A stretch of 52,429 bases of DNA from Candidatus Gastranaerophilales bacterium (GCA_944324835.1 CALUXV010000007.1:1-52429); one strand, 5' to 3'. Positions 35,275-43,872 are shown, counted from the first letter of the stretch. The notes: generated by a model not told the origin, from the sequence alone. Translations and numbers: made by a program.

Positions 35275-36417
35275 ATGTTACATACTGGAATATTAGATTT
35301 TTTAATGAGCAAAGCTCATAATATATCTGTATTGAATTGTTCAAGCAATTTTGAATATACTGATGATTTGTTTGAAATGATTCTAACTGGCAAGTATTGT
35401 GACTCTGATATAGACTTAGGCATTTTATATGTAAGAAGATTAGCCGATTATCACTATCTGCTGGTAGATGGGAAGCGCCGGCTTATATCTTTTATACTAA
35501 TAATCAAAGCAATTGCGGATTATTATGCAGATTTATCTCCGGAAGATGCTTTTCTGCAACATCCTGTTCAGACAGATTGTTTAAAAGTTTTATCCATGCT
35601 AAAAATTCGTCTTTTTGGACTTGAAAAAACAGTATACGATAAAATTATTAATAATGAACCAATATCTTATAATGAAAAACAAACTGAATTATACAGGACC
35701 TTAAATTTATTCAGAGAAAATATCAAATATTTAGATTTTGATGTTGAACAGTTTTATGAACTTCTTTTACGGCTAAAAGTAAATATTGTATTTTTGAATG
35801 ATTCTGATGAACGGGAAATATTCTGTACGTTGAATAAAAGTTTAAGACCGTTAAATCAATTAATGTTAATTAAATCATATCTTGCAGAATTAAACTGTGC
35901 AGAATTTGTTAATGAACTATATTTTCTTTTTGGTTATAAAGAAGAAATTTTTGTTTCATTTTTCAAAGCGTATTTATCTCCAAAATTTAATCGAATAATA
36001 TCAGATGATAATTCTGTATATGATTATTTTGTTAAATATATTGACATGGTAAGAAAATTTCAGGACTTCAAAGCTATTTTAGCCAGTATTACTAAAACGG
36101 CAAAAATTTATAAAAAAATGTACAATGCAGATTTTATGGATACTGAAATGCGCAATATGTTTATCAAAATAATTTCTAATGATGGACGTGATACATTCTC
36201 ATATCTATTAGAACTTTGTGAAGATTATGAAAACAAATATTTATCAAAAGAAACTTTCTTAGAAGTATGTAATATTATTTATACATACATTTGGGAACGA
36301 AACAAAAAAACATCCCATGTTAATGAAAATATAGACTTTTCTAAAATGGTACATGAATTAAATAAAGTAATTTATGATGAGCATGCAGCTAATGAAGGGA
36401 ATAAAGGTAACCAGTAA
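35275..36417 (+). CDS. DUF262 (GmrSD N-terminal)-like protein
   Basis: This 380-residue protein has an N-terminal half that follows the DUF262/ParB-like pattern. YLLVDGKRRLISFILIIKA (61-79) stands in the place of the usual VIDGQQRLTTL nucleotide-binding/catalytic motif, with Gln-Gln changed to Lys-Arg. REIFCTLNKSLRPLNQLMLI (180-199) matches the F-x-x-L/I-N...L...D/L-I-K element. No HNH/DUF1524 nuclease domain is visible in the remaining 180 helical residues. It is therefore not a complete GmrSD-type restriction enzyme. It may be a regulator or an orphan NTP-binding protein. Confidence 0.65.
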   Translation: MLHTGILDFLMSKAHNISVLNCSSNFEYTDDLFEMILTGKYCDSDIDLGILYVRRLADYHYLLVDGKRRLISFILIIKAIADYYADLSPEDAFLQHPVQTDCLKVLSMLKIRLFGLEKTVYDKIINNEPISYNEKQTELYRTLNLFRENIKYLDFDVEQFYELLLRLKVNIVFLNDSDEREIFCTLNKSLRPLNQLMLIKSYLAELNCAEFVNELYFLFGYKEEIFVSFFKAYLSPKFNRIISDDNSVYDYFVKYIDMVRKFQDFKAILASITKTAKIYKKMYNADFMDTEMRNMFIKIISNDGRDTFSYLLELCEDYENKYLSKETFLEVCNIIYTYIWERNKKTSHVNENIDFSKMVHELNKVIYDEHAANEGNKGNQ

Positions 36418-36418
36418 A

Positions 36419-36910
36419 TTATAAATTAAAATCCCCATTTTTCTTTATATGTTCAACTAAACCGCCATCATTCAATAGTTTTATCATAACCGGAGGCAAT
36501 GGCTCAATTTGTGTAATAGTACCTTTGGTTTCGTTTTTTATAATTCCTTTTTCAATATCTAAATCTAAACTATCACCTGCATCAATTCCATCAGTATCAC
36601 ACTCTATTGCCAATAAACCAATATTGATGGCATTACGATAAAATATTCTTGCAAACGATTTTGCAAGAACCGCCCCAACGCCGGCAAGTTTGATAATTTG
36701 CGGAGCGTGTTCTCTTGATGAACCTAACCCAAAGTTGTTTCCTGCAACTACAAAATCACCTTTATTCATTGCAGATGCGAAGTTTGGATCTGCATCTTCA
36801 AGAACATGTTTTGCAAATTCCGGCAGATTTGACCGCAAGTGAAATAATCTTCCAGGCGCAATATGGTCTGTTGAAATATTATCTCCGAATTTAAAAGCTT
36901 TTCCCTTCAT
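36419..36910 (-). CDS. leuD: 3-isopropylmalate dehydratase small subunit (LeuD-like)
   Basis: This 163-residue aconitase-swivel protein has STDHIAPGR, GNNFGLGSSREHA and FYRNAINIGL, all family signatures. It would pair with LeuC to isomerise isopropylmalate in leucine synthesis. The short length is that of the archaeal/thermophile-type small subunit shared with homoaconitase (HacB). The specificity loop reads FHLRS at 23-27; from memory, YLRT marks homoaconitase and YLVY-like loops isopropylmalate enzymes, so the exact substrate is open. No leuC, leuA or leuB is in the window. Confidence 0.85.
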   Translation of the reverse strand: MKGKAFKFGDNISTDHIAPGRLFHLRSNLPEFAKHVLEDADPNFASAMNKGDFVVAGNNFGLGSSREHAPQIIKLAGVGAVLAKSFARIFYRNAINIGLLAIECDTDGIDAGDSLDLDIEKGIIKNETKGTITQIEPLPPVMIKLLNDGGLVEHIKKNGDFNL

Positions 36911-36923
36911 AATATCTCCTTTT

Positions 36924-37841
36924 CTAATGTCCGCTTTTCAGAACTTGCAAATTTCTTGTTTCAGATATTTCATGTCTGGCATCTCGAATTATTTTTCGAT
37001 TTTCATCTGACAAACTCAATCCATTACATAACCTGTCAATAAATCCTGTATTGAGTTTAACTGCTTTATCCAATGCTCCTAATTCTTCCAGCACATCTTT
37101 TATTTCAGAAAATTTATAACCGAAAGAATGTTTAGATTGATAAACCATTGTCTCGCCGGATTCTGCAGTAATCGGTTCACCGCCGAGTTCAAAATGAAGT
37201 TTAAATATTGATTTTAAATCCTGCAGTTCTGACTGCATTGTTTGAACACTTTGTTGTATTCGAAGGAACCGTTCAAATAAATAATCAATATTTTCAAGTT
37301 GTTTTGTCTGCCAATCATATTTTTGGAGGTATAATTTTTTTAATTTTGGATAAGCTAATGCCAACCCAATTGCATCAGCCATTGCTCTATGATGATTTTC
37401 CAATTCAACATGAAATTTTTCGGTTAGAGCTGCAAGACCGTGCGATTCCAAATCCGGGCAAATTTCTTTAAACATTTGCTGAGAATCTATTCTTTCGTTT
37501 TCAAATTTTTTCTTAAATACACGTTTACAAGCTTCATTTATAAATGAATAATCAAAGATTGCATTGTGAGCAACTATTGGAGCATCTCCAATAAACTCAA
37601 GAATGTCCCCTAAGACTTCTTTTTCGGTAGGAGCATCAGCAACCATTTCTTCCGTAATTCCGTGTATTGCCATGCTTGATTTTCTAATATGCTGTTCCGG
37701 ATTAATTAAAGTTTGATAAGTTTTTTTTATTTTCCCGTTTTCCAGTCTGACAGCTGCAAATTCAATAATTCTCTCTTTGGTATAATCTAAACCGGTAGTT
37801 TCAGTATCTAATACTATTTCAACAACTTTTTTCCTTGGCAT
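36924..37841 (-). CDS. DEDDh 3'-5' exonuclease (DnaQ/PolC-type)
   Basis: This 305-residue protein has an N-terminal exonuclease domain: ExoI VLDTETTGLD (11-20), ExoII VAHNAIFDYSF (about 90) and ExoIII HHRAMADA (about 150). This is the DEDDh set of the DNA polymerase III epsilon/PolC family. The C-terminal 130 residues contain a helical region and do not match a polymerase, so it may be a free-standing proofreader or a repair/RNA exonuclease. It lies 13 bp upstream of leuD on the same strand. Confidence 0.9.
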   Translation of the reverse strand: MPRKKVVEIVLDTETTGLDYTKERIIEFAAVRLENGKIKKTYQTLINPEQHIRKSSMAIHGITEEMVADAPTEKEVLGDILEFIGDAPIVAHNAIFDYSFINEACKRVFKKKFENERIDSQQMFKEICPDLESHGLAALTEKFHVELENHHRAMADAIGLALAYPKLKKLYLQKYDWQTKQLENIDYLFERFLRIQQSVQTMQSELQDLKSIFKLHFELGGEPITAESGETMVYQSKHSFGYKFSEIKDVLEELGALDKAVKLNTGFIDRLCNGLSLSDENRKIIRDARHEISETRNLQVLKSGH

Positions 37842-37885
37842 TTTTTAAATTTTCCTCGTAAAATATGAGTATAAAAATTTACTCT

Positions 37886-37921
37886 TTTACATAATAGCAT
37901 GAAAAAAATATATATGCTATT
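37886..37921 (+). promoter_or_regulatory. trxA promoter with inverted repeat
   Basis: TTTACA (37886-37891), 17 bp and TATATA (37909-37914) form the likely promoter. AATAGCAT (37893-37900) and ATGCTATT (37914-37921) are inverted around the -10 region, so a regulator could bind over the promoter. Confidence 0.5.
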
Positions 37922-37957
37922 ATTGAATAAGGTTGCGTTAGTTTAAGGAGACATTTT

Positions 37958-38275
37958 ATGGCTATTGATGTTAATGTAGATAATTTAGAAACAGAAGTTT
38001 TACAATCCGATGGAGTCGTTGTTGCAGATTTTTGGGCGCCTTGGTGCGGGCCTTGCAGAAAATTAAGCCCGGTTTTGGATGATATAGAACAATCATTTGA
38101 AGGTAAAATCAAATTGGTAAAAATTAATGCTGATGAAAATTTAGAAATTATGAAAAAGTTTTCAGTAAGCGGTTTACCATCTTTACTTGTGTTTAAAAAT
38201 GGAGAAGCCGTAGAAAGAATGGCTGGCTTAATACCTAAATCTTCAATTATTAATAATATTGAAAAGCACATATAA
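37958..38275 (+). CDS. trxA: Thioredoxin
   Basis: This is a 105-residue canonical thioredoxin. The active site is WCGPC with Cys30 and Cys33 inside DFWAPWCGPCRKL. The buried Asp24 and the cis-Pro loop (SGLPSLLVF) are present. It reduces protein disulfides in the cytosol with electrons from thioredoxin reductase (not in the window). AAGGAG precedes the ATG. purB follows after 9 bp, so the two probably share the trxA promoter. Confidence 0.96.
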   Translation: MAIDVNVDNLETEVLQSDGVVVADFWAPWCGPCRKLSPVLDDIEQSFEGKIKLVKINADENLEIMKKFSVSGLPSLLVFKNGEAVERMAGLIPKSSIINNIEKHI

Positions 38276-38284
38276 AGGTTTTTT

Positions 38285-39580
38285 ATGATTGATAGATATT
38301 CTTTACCTGAGATAAGTGAAATATGGACTTTGCAGTCAAAATTTAGTTATTATTTACGTGTAGAGCTTGCCGTTTGCGAGGCTTACGCTAAGCTGGGAAA
38401 AATACCTCAGGAAGATTTGTTAAAGATAAAATCTTTTGCTTCTTTTAATTTAAAAAGAATTGAAGAAATTGAAGCAGAAGTTCATCATGATGTTATTGCA
38501 TTTTTAACAAATGTAAATGAGAGTGTCGGAGAAGAACTTGCCAAGTATATACATATGGGTTTAACAAGTTCAGATGTAATTGATACCGCTTTTGCTCTGC
38601 AGATAGCAGATTCATCCCAAATAATAGATGAAAAATACAGAACATTGTTAGATACAATGCGCAATATGGCTGCTAAATATAAACATACGGTTTGTATCGG
38701 ACGCTCTCATGGTATTCATGCCGAAGTTATGACATTTGGGGTGAAAGTTTTAAGCTGGCTTGATATATTTGAGAGAGTATACAGAAAGTTCCGTTATTCT
38801 GTTGATAATATAAAAGTCGGTCAAATTTCTGGCCCTGTCGGAACATACAGTAACCTTCCAATGGAGGTAGAAAAATTAACATGTGAAATTTTGAAATTAA
38901 AACCGGCACGAATTTCAACACAAATTATAGCCAGAGATATTCATGCTGATTATCTTCAAACCCTTTCTTTAATCGCATCAGTTGTAGAACAAATTGCTGT
39001 TGAAATCAGACATCTTCAAAGAACAGAAGTGAGAGAGGTTGAGGAAGGTTTTTCTAAAAATCAAAAAGGTTCTTCCGCTATGCCGCACAAAAAGAATCCG
39101 GTTTTATGTGAAAATTTATGCGGATTAGCACGAATTGTCAGAGCAAATGCAATAGCGGCAATGGAAAATATTGCTCTATGGCATGAAAGAGATATTTCTC
39201 ATAGTTCGGCTGAGCGTATCATTTTCCCGGACTCTTTAGAGTTAATTGATTTTATGCTGGCACGTTTGAATAAAGTATTGTCTAATCTGGTTATAAAAGA
39301 AGAGAATATGGAAAAGAATACAAATCTGTTCGGCGGAATTGTTTATTCTCAAAAAGTTTTGCTAAAAATGGTTGATAAAGGCTTAACCAGAGAAGATGCA
39401 TATAGAATTGTCCAAAAACATGCATTAGATGCATTTGAAAATAACGGCGATTTCAGAAAAAATCTGGAATCTGATAATGAAGTGCTAAAAATTCTTTCAA
39501 CAGAAGAAATTGAAGAATGTTTTAACAAAGAAGATTATCTGAAAAATATTGATAATATGTTTGCGAAATTTGATATTTAA
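38285..39580 (+). CDS. purB: Adenylosuccinate lyase
   Basis: PurB cleaves SAICAR and adenylosuccinate, releasing fumarate, in purine synthesis. The 431 residues include GLTSSDVIDT, a conserved GRSHGIHAEV His region, and the family signature GSSAMPHKKNP near 262-272, which carries the mobile catalytic Ser loop. The length is typical of the Bacillus/cyanobacterial type. AAGG lies upstream of the ATG. It overlaps the convergent 594-aa gene by 4 bp. Confidence 0.96.
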   Translation: MIDRYSLPEISEIWTLQSKFSYYLRVELAVCEAYAKLGKIPQEDLLKIKSFASFNLKRIEEIEAEVHHDVIAFLTNVNESVGEELAKYIHMGLTSSDVIDTAFALQIADSSQIIDEKYRTLLDTMRNMAAKYKHTVCIGRSHGIHAEVMTFGVKVLSWLDIFERVYRKFRYSVDNIKVGQISGPVGTYSNLPMEVEKLTCEILKLKPARISTQIIARDIHADYLQTLSLIASVVEQIAVEIRHLQRTEVREVEEGFSKNQKGSSAMPHKKNPVLCENLCGLARIVRANAIAAMENIALWHERDISHSSAERIIFPDSLELIDFMLARLNKVLSNLVIKEENMEKNTNLFGGIVYSQKVLLKMVDKGLTREDAYRIVQKHALDAFENNGDFRKNLESDNEVLKILSTEEIEECFNKEDYLKNIDNMFAKFDI

Positions 39581-41361
39581 TCCTTTTCGGCAAGTAGGTC
39601 TTCTGTTAAGTTTGCTATTTCTTTTGGTGATTTATATAAGGTTTTAATGTTTGATAATGCAAATAATGTTGAATCCAGTTTATTATTATTTCTGCGATAG
39701 TTGAGATTGTGGAATAATGCTATGTTAGCTGCGAATTCAGAATTGTTGTCAGGAGCCATATAAGGAAATATCAAACAGTATCTTGATTCTTCCCAACCTG
39801 TTTTTCCAAGAGATTTTTCAAGTAATTTTTTAGATTTTAATTCAACATTATTATTCCAATTATTTTCATTTGAATTATTTTTTATAATAATATCCTGATT
39901 TTGACGTTTTCTTTTATTAATTTGTGCATCAATTTTTCCTTCTGCATAATCGGAAATATAAAGTGCGGCAAAGATTATATTATTATTATTTTGTTTAGCA
40001 TTAATACTATTTACTGAATATTCGAAATTTGCATCATCTAAAAAAGAATTCCCTGATAAGGAGCAATCATCTAACAGAACCAGAACTTTATTTTGAAAAT
40101 GAAGTACATTTGTAAAATGTGGATTCTTTAACGTTATAAATTTTTCTTTTGGAATATTATTTATTTTTTGATATTGATAATCAATTAAATCATAGCTTTT
40201 AGAGTGGTTTGGTATAATATATATAATATCTTCCGATTTTTTACCTAAGCTTTTGGCTGTTTTGATTATTTTTGAATGAATTTCTTTTAAATCTTTTGAA
40301 ATTCTTTCAGGAGAATAGTTTTCAAGAGAATTTTCAAGATATGTTGCAAGTCCGTCTTTTGCTTCAACTTGGTCGTCAACATTCTTAAATTTTTTCATAA
40401 CTGTTGCATCTATAAGTTTATTGAGTTCATCTCTTGACATTTGTTCAGGACGAAGCTGGTTATAAATATTTTCTACTGACGGTTTATTTTCATTTTTAAT
40501 TATAATTGGCTCTATTCCCAGTTTTTCGCACCTATCAAGTATCTCTTTATCAACAGCTTTGGATACCGGCATGTTGTATTCTTTGGCTTTGTTTAGTAAA
40601 TCAATTGTTGTTTCTTTAAGCGGTTTACTTCTGTCAATAAAGCTTATCCCATTTTCAAAACCTGACAAAACAAAGAATTTAGCATTTTTCCATTTTTTTA
40701 AATCTTCTATTGCTTCAGGAGAGTCTTTCTTTAGTTGTTCTAAGTCTTTTAATTTGTTATCATCTAAGAAAATTGCAAAATTATATGGTTCTACTTCATA
40801 TAATTCTTTTTGGTTAAAAAGATAATTCATTGCAGAATTTAAACCAAAATTTTCAGAAAACGCCTTTTTAAACGTTTTATTTGCTATAAAGAATTTAAAC
40901 ATGCAACTATTATTGAATATTCTTCCCGCTTCATTATTTTGCAAAGCTTCACCTATTTTATCAATACTTCTGATATTCCCGAATTGTGTTATCAATTGCA
41001 TTGCACCTACTGCTTCTGTTTTTGAAAATTCAGTTGTCTCTGCAATTTCATTTATAGTAGATTCTATTTCTTCTTTACTTATTTCATTAAGTTTTGATTG
41101 ATAATTTTCACAAACAGAGTCAAGTGTTTTGACCGTAGAATCTTTAAACGGCGGTCTTTCTGCTCTGCTAAAGTTTCCTAAAAAATATACTGCAGGGTAG
41201 CTGAAAGTTCCTGACGACATTTTGTTGACAGGAATTGAAATTTTAGAATTTTGAATTTGATTTTGTTTGGCTTGATACTGCCCGACTTTTAATGGAGAGA
41301 TTGTTAACATATTCGTATTATTGAAAACACCTAAATCTGAAATTTTATGTATTTGAAACAA
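39577..41361 (-). CDS. Large hypothetical with phosphoribosyltransferase-like motif
   Basis: This 594-residue soluble protein is Lys- and Asn-rich. Near residues 420-440, VLVLLDDCSLSGNSF resembles the PRPP-binding loop of type I phosphoribosyltransferases (V-V-D-D-x-x-T-G-x-S/T). It is preceded by a strand-rich IIYIIPNHSKSYD segment. The N-terminal part (1-120) begins with a long polar leader containing YFLGNFSR, then helical segments. I do not recognise the full architecture. The PRTase reading is from motif only; the T-G position is S-G here. Confidence 0.65.
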   Translation of the reverse strand: MFQIHKISDLGVFNNTNMLTISPLKVGQYQAKQNQIQNSKISIPVNKMSSGTFSYPAVYFLGNFSRAERPPFKDSTVKTLDSVCENYQSKLNEISKEEIESTINEIAETTEFSKTEAVGAMQLITQFGNIRSIDKIGEALQNNEAGRIFNNSCMFKFFIANKTFKKAFSENFGLNSAMNYLFNQKELYEVEPYNFAIFLDDNKLKDLEQLKKDSPEAIEDLKKWKNAKFFVLSGFENGISFIDRSKPLKETTIDLLNKAKEYNMPVSKAVDKEILDRCEKLGIEPIIIKNENKPSVENIYNQLRPEQMSRDELNKLIDATVMKKFKNVDDQVEAKDGLATYLENSLENYSPERISKDLKEIHSKIIKTAKSLGKKSEDIIYIIPNHSKSYDLIDYQYQKINNIPKEKFITLKNPHFTNVLHFQNKVLVLLDDCSLSGNSFLDDANFEYSVNSINAKQNNNNIIFAALYISDYAEGKIDAQINKRKRQNQDIIIKNNSNENNWNNNVELKSKKLLEKSLGKTGWEESRYCLIFPYMAPDNNSEFAANIALFHNLNYRRNNNKLDSTLFALSNIKTLYKSPKEIANLTEDLLAEKD

Positions 41362-41444
41362 AATGTAATAAAACTTTAAAAACTAACAATTTTTGTTATG
41401 ATTAAGTTTTATAATATTGTACGTGTAGAAAGTTAAAGGTTTTT

Positions 41445-41765
41445 ATGATTTCAGCTTTAAATTTTCCAACAAAGAACATAACATTTGGAGAAAATAACCA
41501 ACAAATAAAAAAAACTCCAAGCGATAAAACATTAAGCGGAGTTCCTTTAAGAGGAACTAAACGCTTGAACTATTCACCTGCTGCTATTGGCGCAATAAAC
41601 GGTTTTTGCTGGTTTGGAGTCGGTATGGTATTTGGTAAATTATACTCAAAAATCTTTAAAGCCAAAGCAAATACCAAATTATCATTAGCATTACAGGGTG
41701 CATTTGGTTTATTCATGGGTTATCGGGCTTATAAAGTTGCTAAAAATGAAAATAAACAAGCGTAA
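41445..41765 (+). CDS. Small two-segment membrane protein with N-F motif
   Basis: This 106-residue protein begins MISALNFPTKNITFGEN, which carries the N-F-x-x-[NK] motif seen in other hypotheticals of the window. A polar Lys/Ser/Thr-rich stretch follows. Two Gly/Phe-rich hydrophobic segments follow at about 50-68 (IGAINGFCWFGVGMVFGKLY) and 79-96 (LSLALQGAFGLFMGYRAY). TATAAT lies about 35 bp before the ATG, with AAAGG as ribosome site. Not a family I know; possibly a holin-like or scaffold membrane protein, but this is speculation. Confidence 0.72.
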   Translation: MISALNFPTKNITFGENNQQIKKTPSDKTLSGVPLRGTKRLNYSPAAIGAINGFCWFGVGMVFGKLYSKIFKAKANTKLSLALQGAFGLFMGYRAYKVAKNENKQA

Positions 41766-41847
41766 TATTTTTAACAAAATCTTTTAAATTTATTTATCTT
41801 GTGTAATACTGGGTAAAATAAAGGCATATTTTGAAGAGGTAATAATC

Positions 41848-42600
41848 ATGATAAAAGTTGCAGTTTGCGGTTCAAACGGCAAAATAGGGATGGAAGTTGT
41901 AAAAGCAGTAAGTAACGACAATGAATTGGAACTTGTTGCTAAAATTGATATAAATAATGGACAATTTTCTTCAATTGAAGAAGCTTCAAAAGAATGTAAA
42001 ATAGATGTGTTAGTCGATTTTACCCAACCCCAAAGCATTTATCAAAATGCTCTTTACTGTTTAAATCATAATATCAATATAGTTATTGGTACAACCGGAC
42101 TTTCTGATGATGAAATCGCAAACTTAAAAAAACTATCGGAAGAAAATAAAGTATCGTGTTTTATAGCGCCAAATTTTTCAACCGGTGCCGTTCTTATGAT
42201 GATGTTTGCAAAGCAGGCTGCCAAATATTTTGATAATGCAGAAATAATAGAACTCCATCATAATCAAAAGAAAGATGCACCATCAGGAACTGCGATAAAA
42301 ACAGCGTTGATGATGTCAGAGGCTAACCCTGATTTCACAACCGGAAATTGTCCTGAAACAGAAACCATAAAAGGTTCAAGAGGCGGAACATCATATTCAA
42401 ATATTCACATTCATTCTGTTAGAATGCCCGGATATATTGCATCTCAAGAAGTCTTGTTTGGTTCATCCGGCCAGACCTTTAAAATCCGCCACGATTCAAT
42501 GAATAGAGAATGTTACATGCCGGGAGTGTTAATGGCAGTAAAGCATGTTGTGAAAAAGCCTGAGTTTGTTTACGGGTTAGAAAATATTATGGAAGGTTAG
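41848..42600 (+). CDS. dapB: 4-hydroxy-tetrahydrodipicolinate reductase
   Basis: DapB reduces the cyclic intermediate with NAD(P)H on the way to DAP and lysine. The 250 residues include the Rossmann loop VCGSNGKIGMEV (7-18), GTTGLSDDE, and the catalytic ELHHNQKKDAPSGTA (about 135-149, His-His and Lys). GAGGTAAT precedes the ATG. It is 15 bp upstream of asd, forming a DAP/lysine branch operon that supplies peptidoglycan. Confidence 0.96.
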   Translation: MIKVAVCGSNGKIGMEVVKAVSNDNELELVAKIDINNGQFSSIEEASKECKIDVLVDFTQPQSIYQNALYCLNHNINIVIGTTGLSDDEIANLKKLSEENKVSCFIAPNFSTGAVLMMMFAKQAAKYFDNAEIIELHHNQKKDAPSGTAIKTALMMSEANPDFTTGNCPETETIKGSRGGTSYSNIHIHSVRMPGYIASQEVLFGSSGQTFKIRHDSMNRECYMPGVLMAVKHVVKKPEFVYGLENIMEG

Positions 42601-42615
42601 ATAAGGAAAAAGAGA

Positions 42616-43641
42616 ATGAGAAAACCAAGAATTGCAATATTGGGAGCTACAGGAGTTGTAGGCCGAGAAATCACAAAAATTACTGAAGAATTGGAAATTG
42701 AATACGAAAGTATAAAATTCTTATCAAGTGCAAAAAGCGCCGGCAGTAAAATAACTTTTAAAGGCGAAGAATATACGGTAGAAGAAGCTACACCGGATTC
42801 TTTTAACGGTATTGATATTGTAATGGCATCAGCAGGCGGTTCAACGAGTAAGTTATTTGCTCCTGAAATTGTAAAACGCGGCGGTTTGATTATTGATAAC
42901 TCAAGTGCTTTTAGAATGGACAAAGATGTTCCATTGGTAATTGCTTATGTAAATGATGAAGACCTAAAAAAACATAAAGGTATTATTGCAAATCCAAATT
43001 GCTCTACATCTCAATTAATGTTAGTATTACACCCGCTTCAAAAAAGAGCTAAAATAAACAGATTAATTGTATCAACATATCAAGCAGTAAGCGGCGCAGG
43101 ATTAGCAGCAATTAACGAATTAAAAGAAGATACAATTGCGAATCTTGAAGGAAAAAGTTTTGAAAACAAATGTTTCAAAAAACCAATTTCTTTTAACGTA
43201 ATCCCGCAAATAGATGTATTTTGTGAAAATGGTTATACAAAAGAAGAAATGAAAGTTGTAAATGAAACAAAGAAAATATTGCATCTTCCGGAAGATACAC
43301 CGATTTCTTGTACAGCTGCAAGAGTTCCTGTATTTAACGGTCATTCTGAAGCTGTAGATATTGAATTTGATTCCTCTGTTACACCGGAAGAAGTAAGAGA
43401 AATTTTAAAAGATTCATTTGGTGTTGTTGTAATAGATAATCCTGATAATTTTGAATACCCGACAACTCGTGATGCAAGCGGGGAAAACCCTGTTTACGTC
43501 GGCAGAATCAGAAAGAATCTTGCATTCAAAAATGGGATTTCTCTTTGGTGTGTTGCAGATAATTTGAGAATCGGAGCAGCATTAAATACGGTAAGAATTT
43601 GTAAAAAAGTTATAGAAATGGGACTATATGGAGGTAGATAA
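42616..43641 (+). CDS. asd: Aspartate-semialdehyde dehydrogenase
   Basis: Asd converts aspartyl phosphate to the semialdehyde, feeding DAP, lysine, threonine and methionine. The nucleotide loop GATGVVGREI is at 10-19. The catalytic Cys129 lies in NPNCSTSQ, followed by the substrate-binding VSTYQAVSGAG. SCTAARVPVFNGHSE near 235 carries the catalytic His. At 341 residues the length is normal. It is co-transcribed with dapB and runs directly into the 76-aa gene. Confidence 0.97.
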   Translation: MRKPRIAILGATGVVGREITKITEELEIEYESIKFLSSAKSAGSKITFKGEEYTVEEATPDSFNGIDIVMASAGGSTSKLFAPEIVKRGGLIIDNSSAFRMDKDVPLVIAYVNDEDLKKHKGIIANPNCSTSQLMLVLHPLQKRAKINRLIVSTYQAVSGAGLAAINELKEDTIANLEGKSFENKCFKKPISFNVIPQIDVFCENGYTKEEMKVVNETKKILHLPEDTPISCTAARVPVFNGHSEAVDIEFDSSVTPEEVREILKDSFGVVVIDNPDNFEYPTTRDASGENPVYVGRIRKNLAFKNGISLWCVADNLRIGAALNTVRICKKVIEMGLYGGR

Positions 43642-43872
43642 ATGAATAAAGGTATTTCTCCCGTCGGTATAAATTTTAGAGCAAATAAAAAAACAGCAGG
43701 AAAAATTGTTAAAAGCTCAATCGATGCATATTATGATAGAGAATTAGCACATATTAAAAAACAAAAGCTTGAAAAAGATGTATTTCAAAAACTTGATCCT
43801 GGTTTTCAAATGGAATCAACAAAAAACAAAATACAAATTACAATAGAAAATATGTTAGGGAAAAAAGAGTAG
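43642..43872 (+). CDS. Small basic protein with INFRAN motif
   Basis: This 76-residue protein has its ATG immediately after the asd stop codon, with GGAGG in the asd tail as ribosome site, so translation is coupled. It begins MNKGISPVGINFRANKK, then a Lys-rich helix (YYDRELAHIKKQKLEKD) and another short helix. It has no membrane segment or known domain. The I-N-F-x-A-N block is identical in form to that of the GNAT-like pair, although the rest of the protein is unrelated. Confidence 0.72.
   Translation: MNKGISPVGINFRANKKTAGKIVKSSIDAYYDRELAHIKKQKLEKDVFQKLDPGFQMESTKNKIQITIENMLGKKE

Noticed and set aside
35275-36417. Complete GmrSD-type restriction enzyme
   Set aside because: No HNH/DUF1524 domain is visible and the core motif is altered, so only a DUF262-like call is kept.
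41766-41847. Lysine riboswitch upstream of dapB
   Set aside because: The intergenic space is only 82 bp and shows no lysine-riboswitch-like folding; too short for the aptamer.
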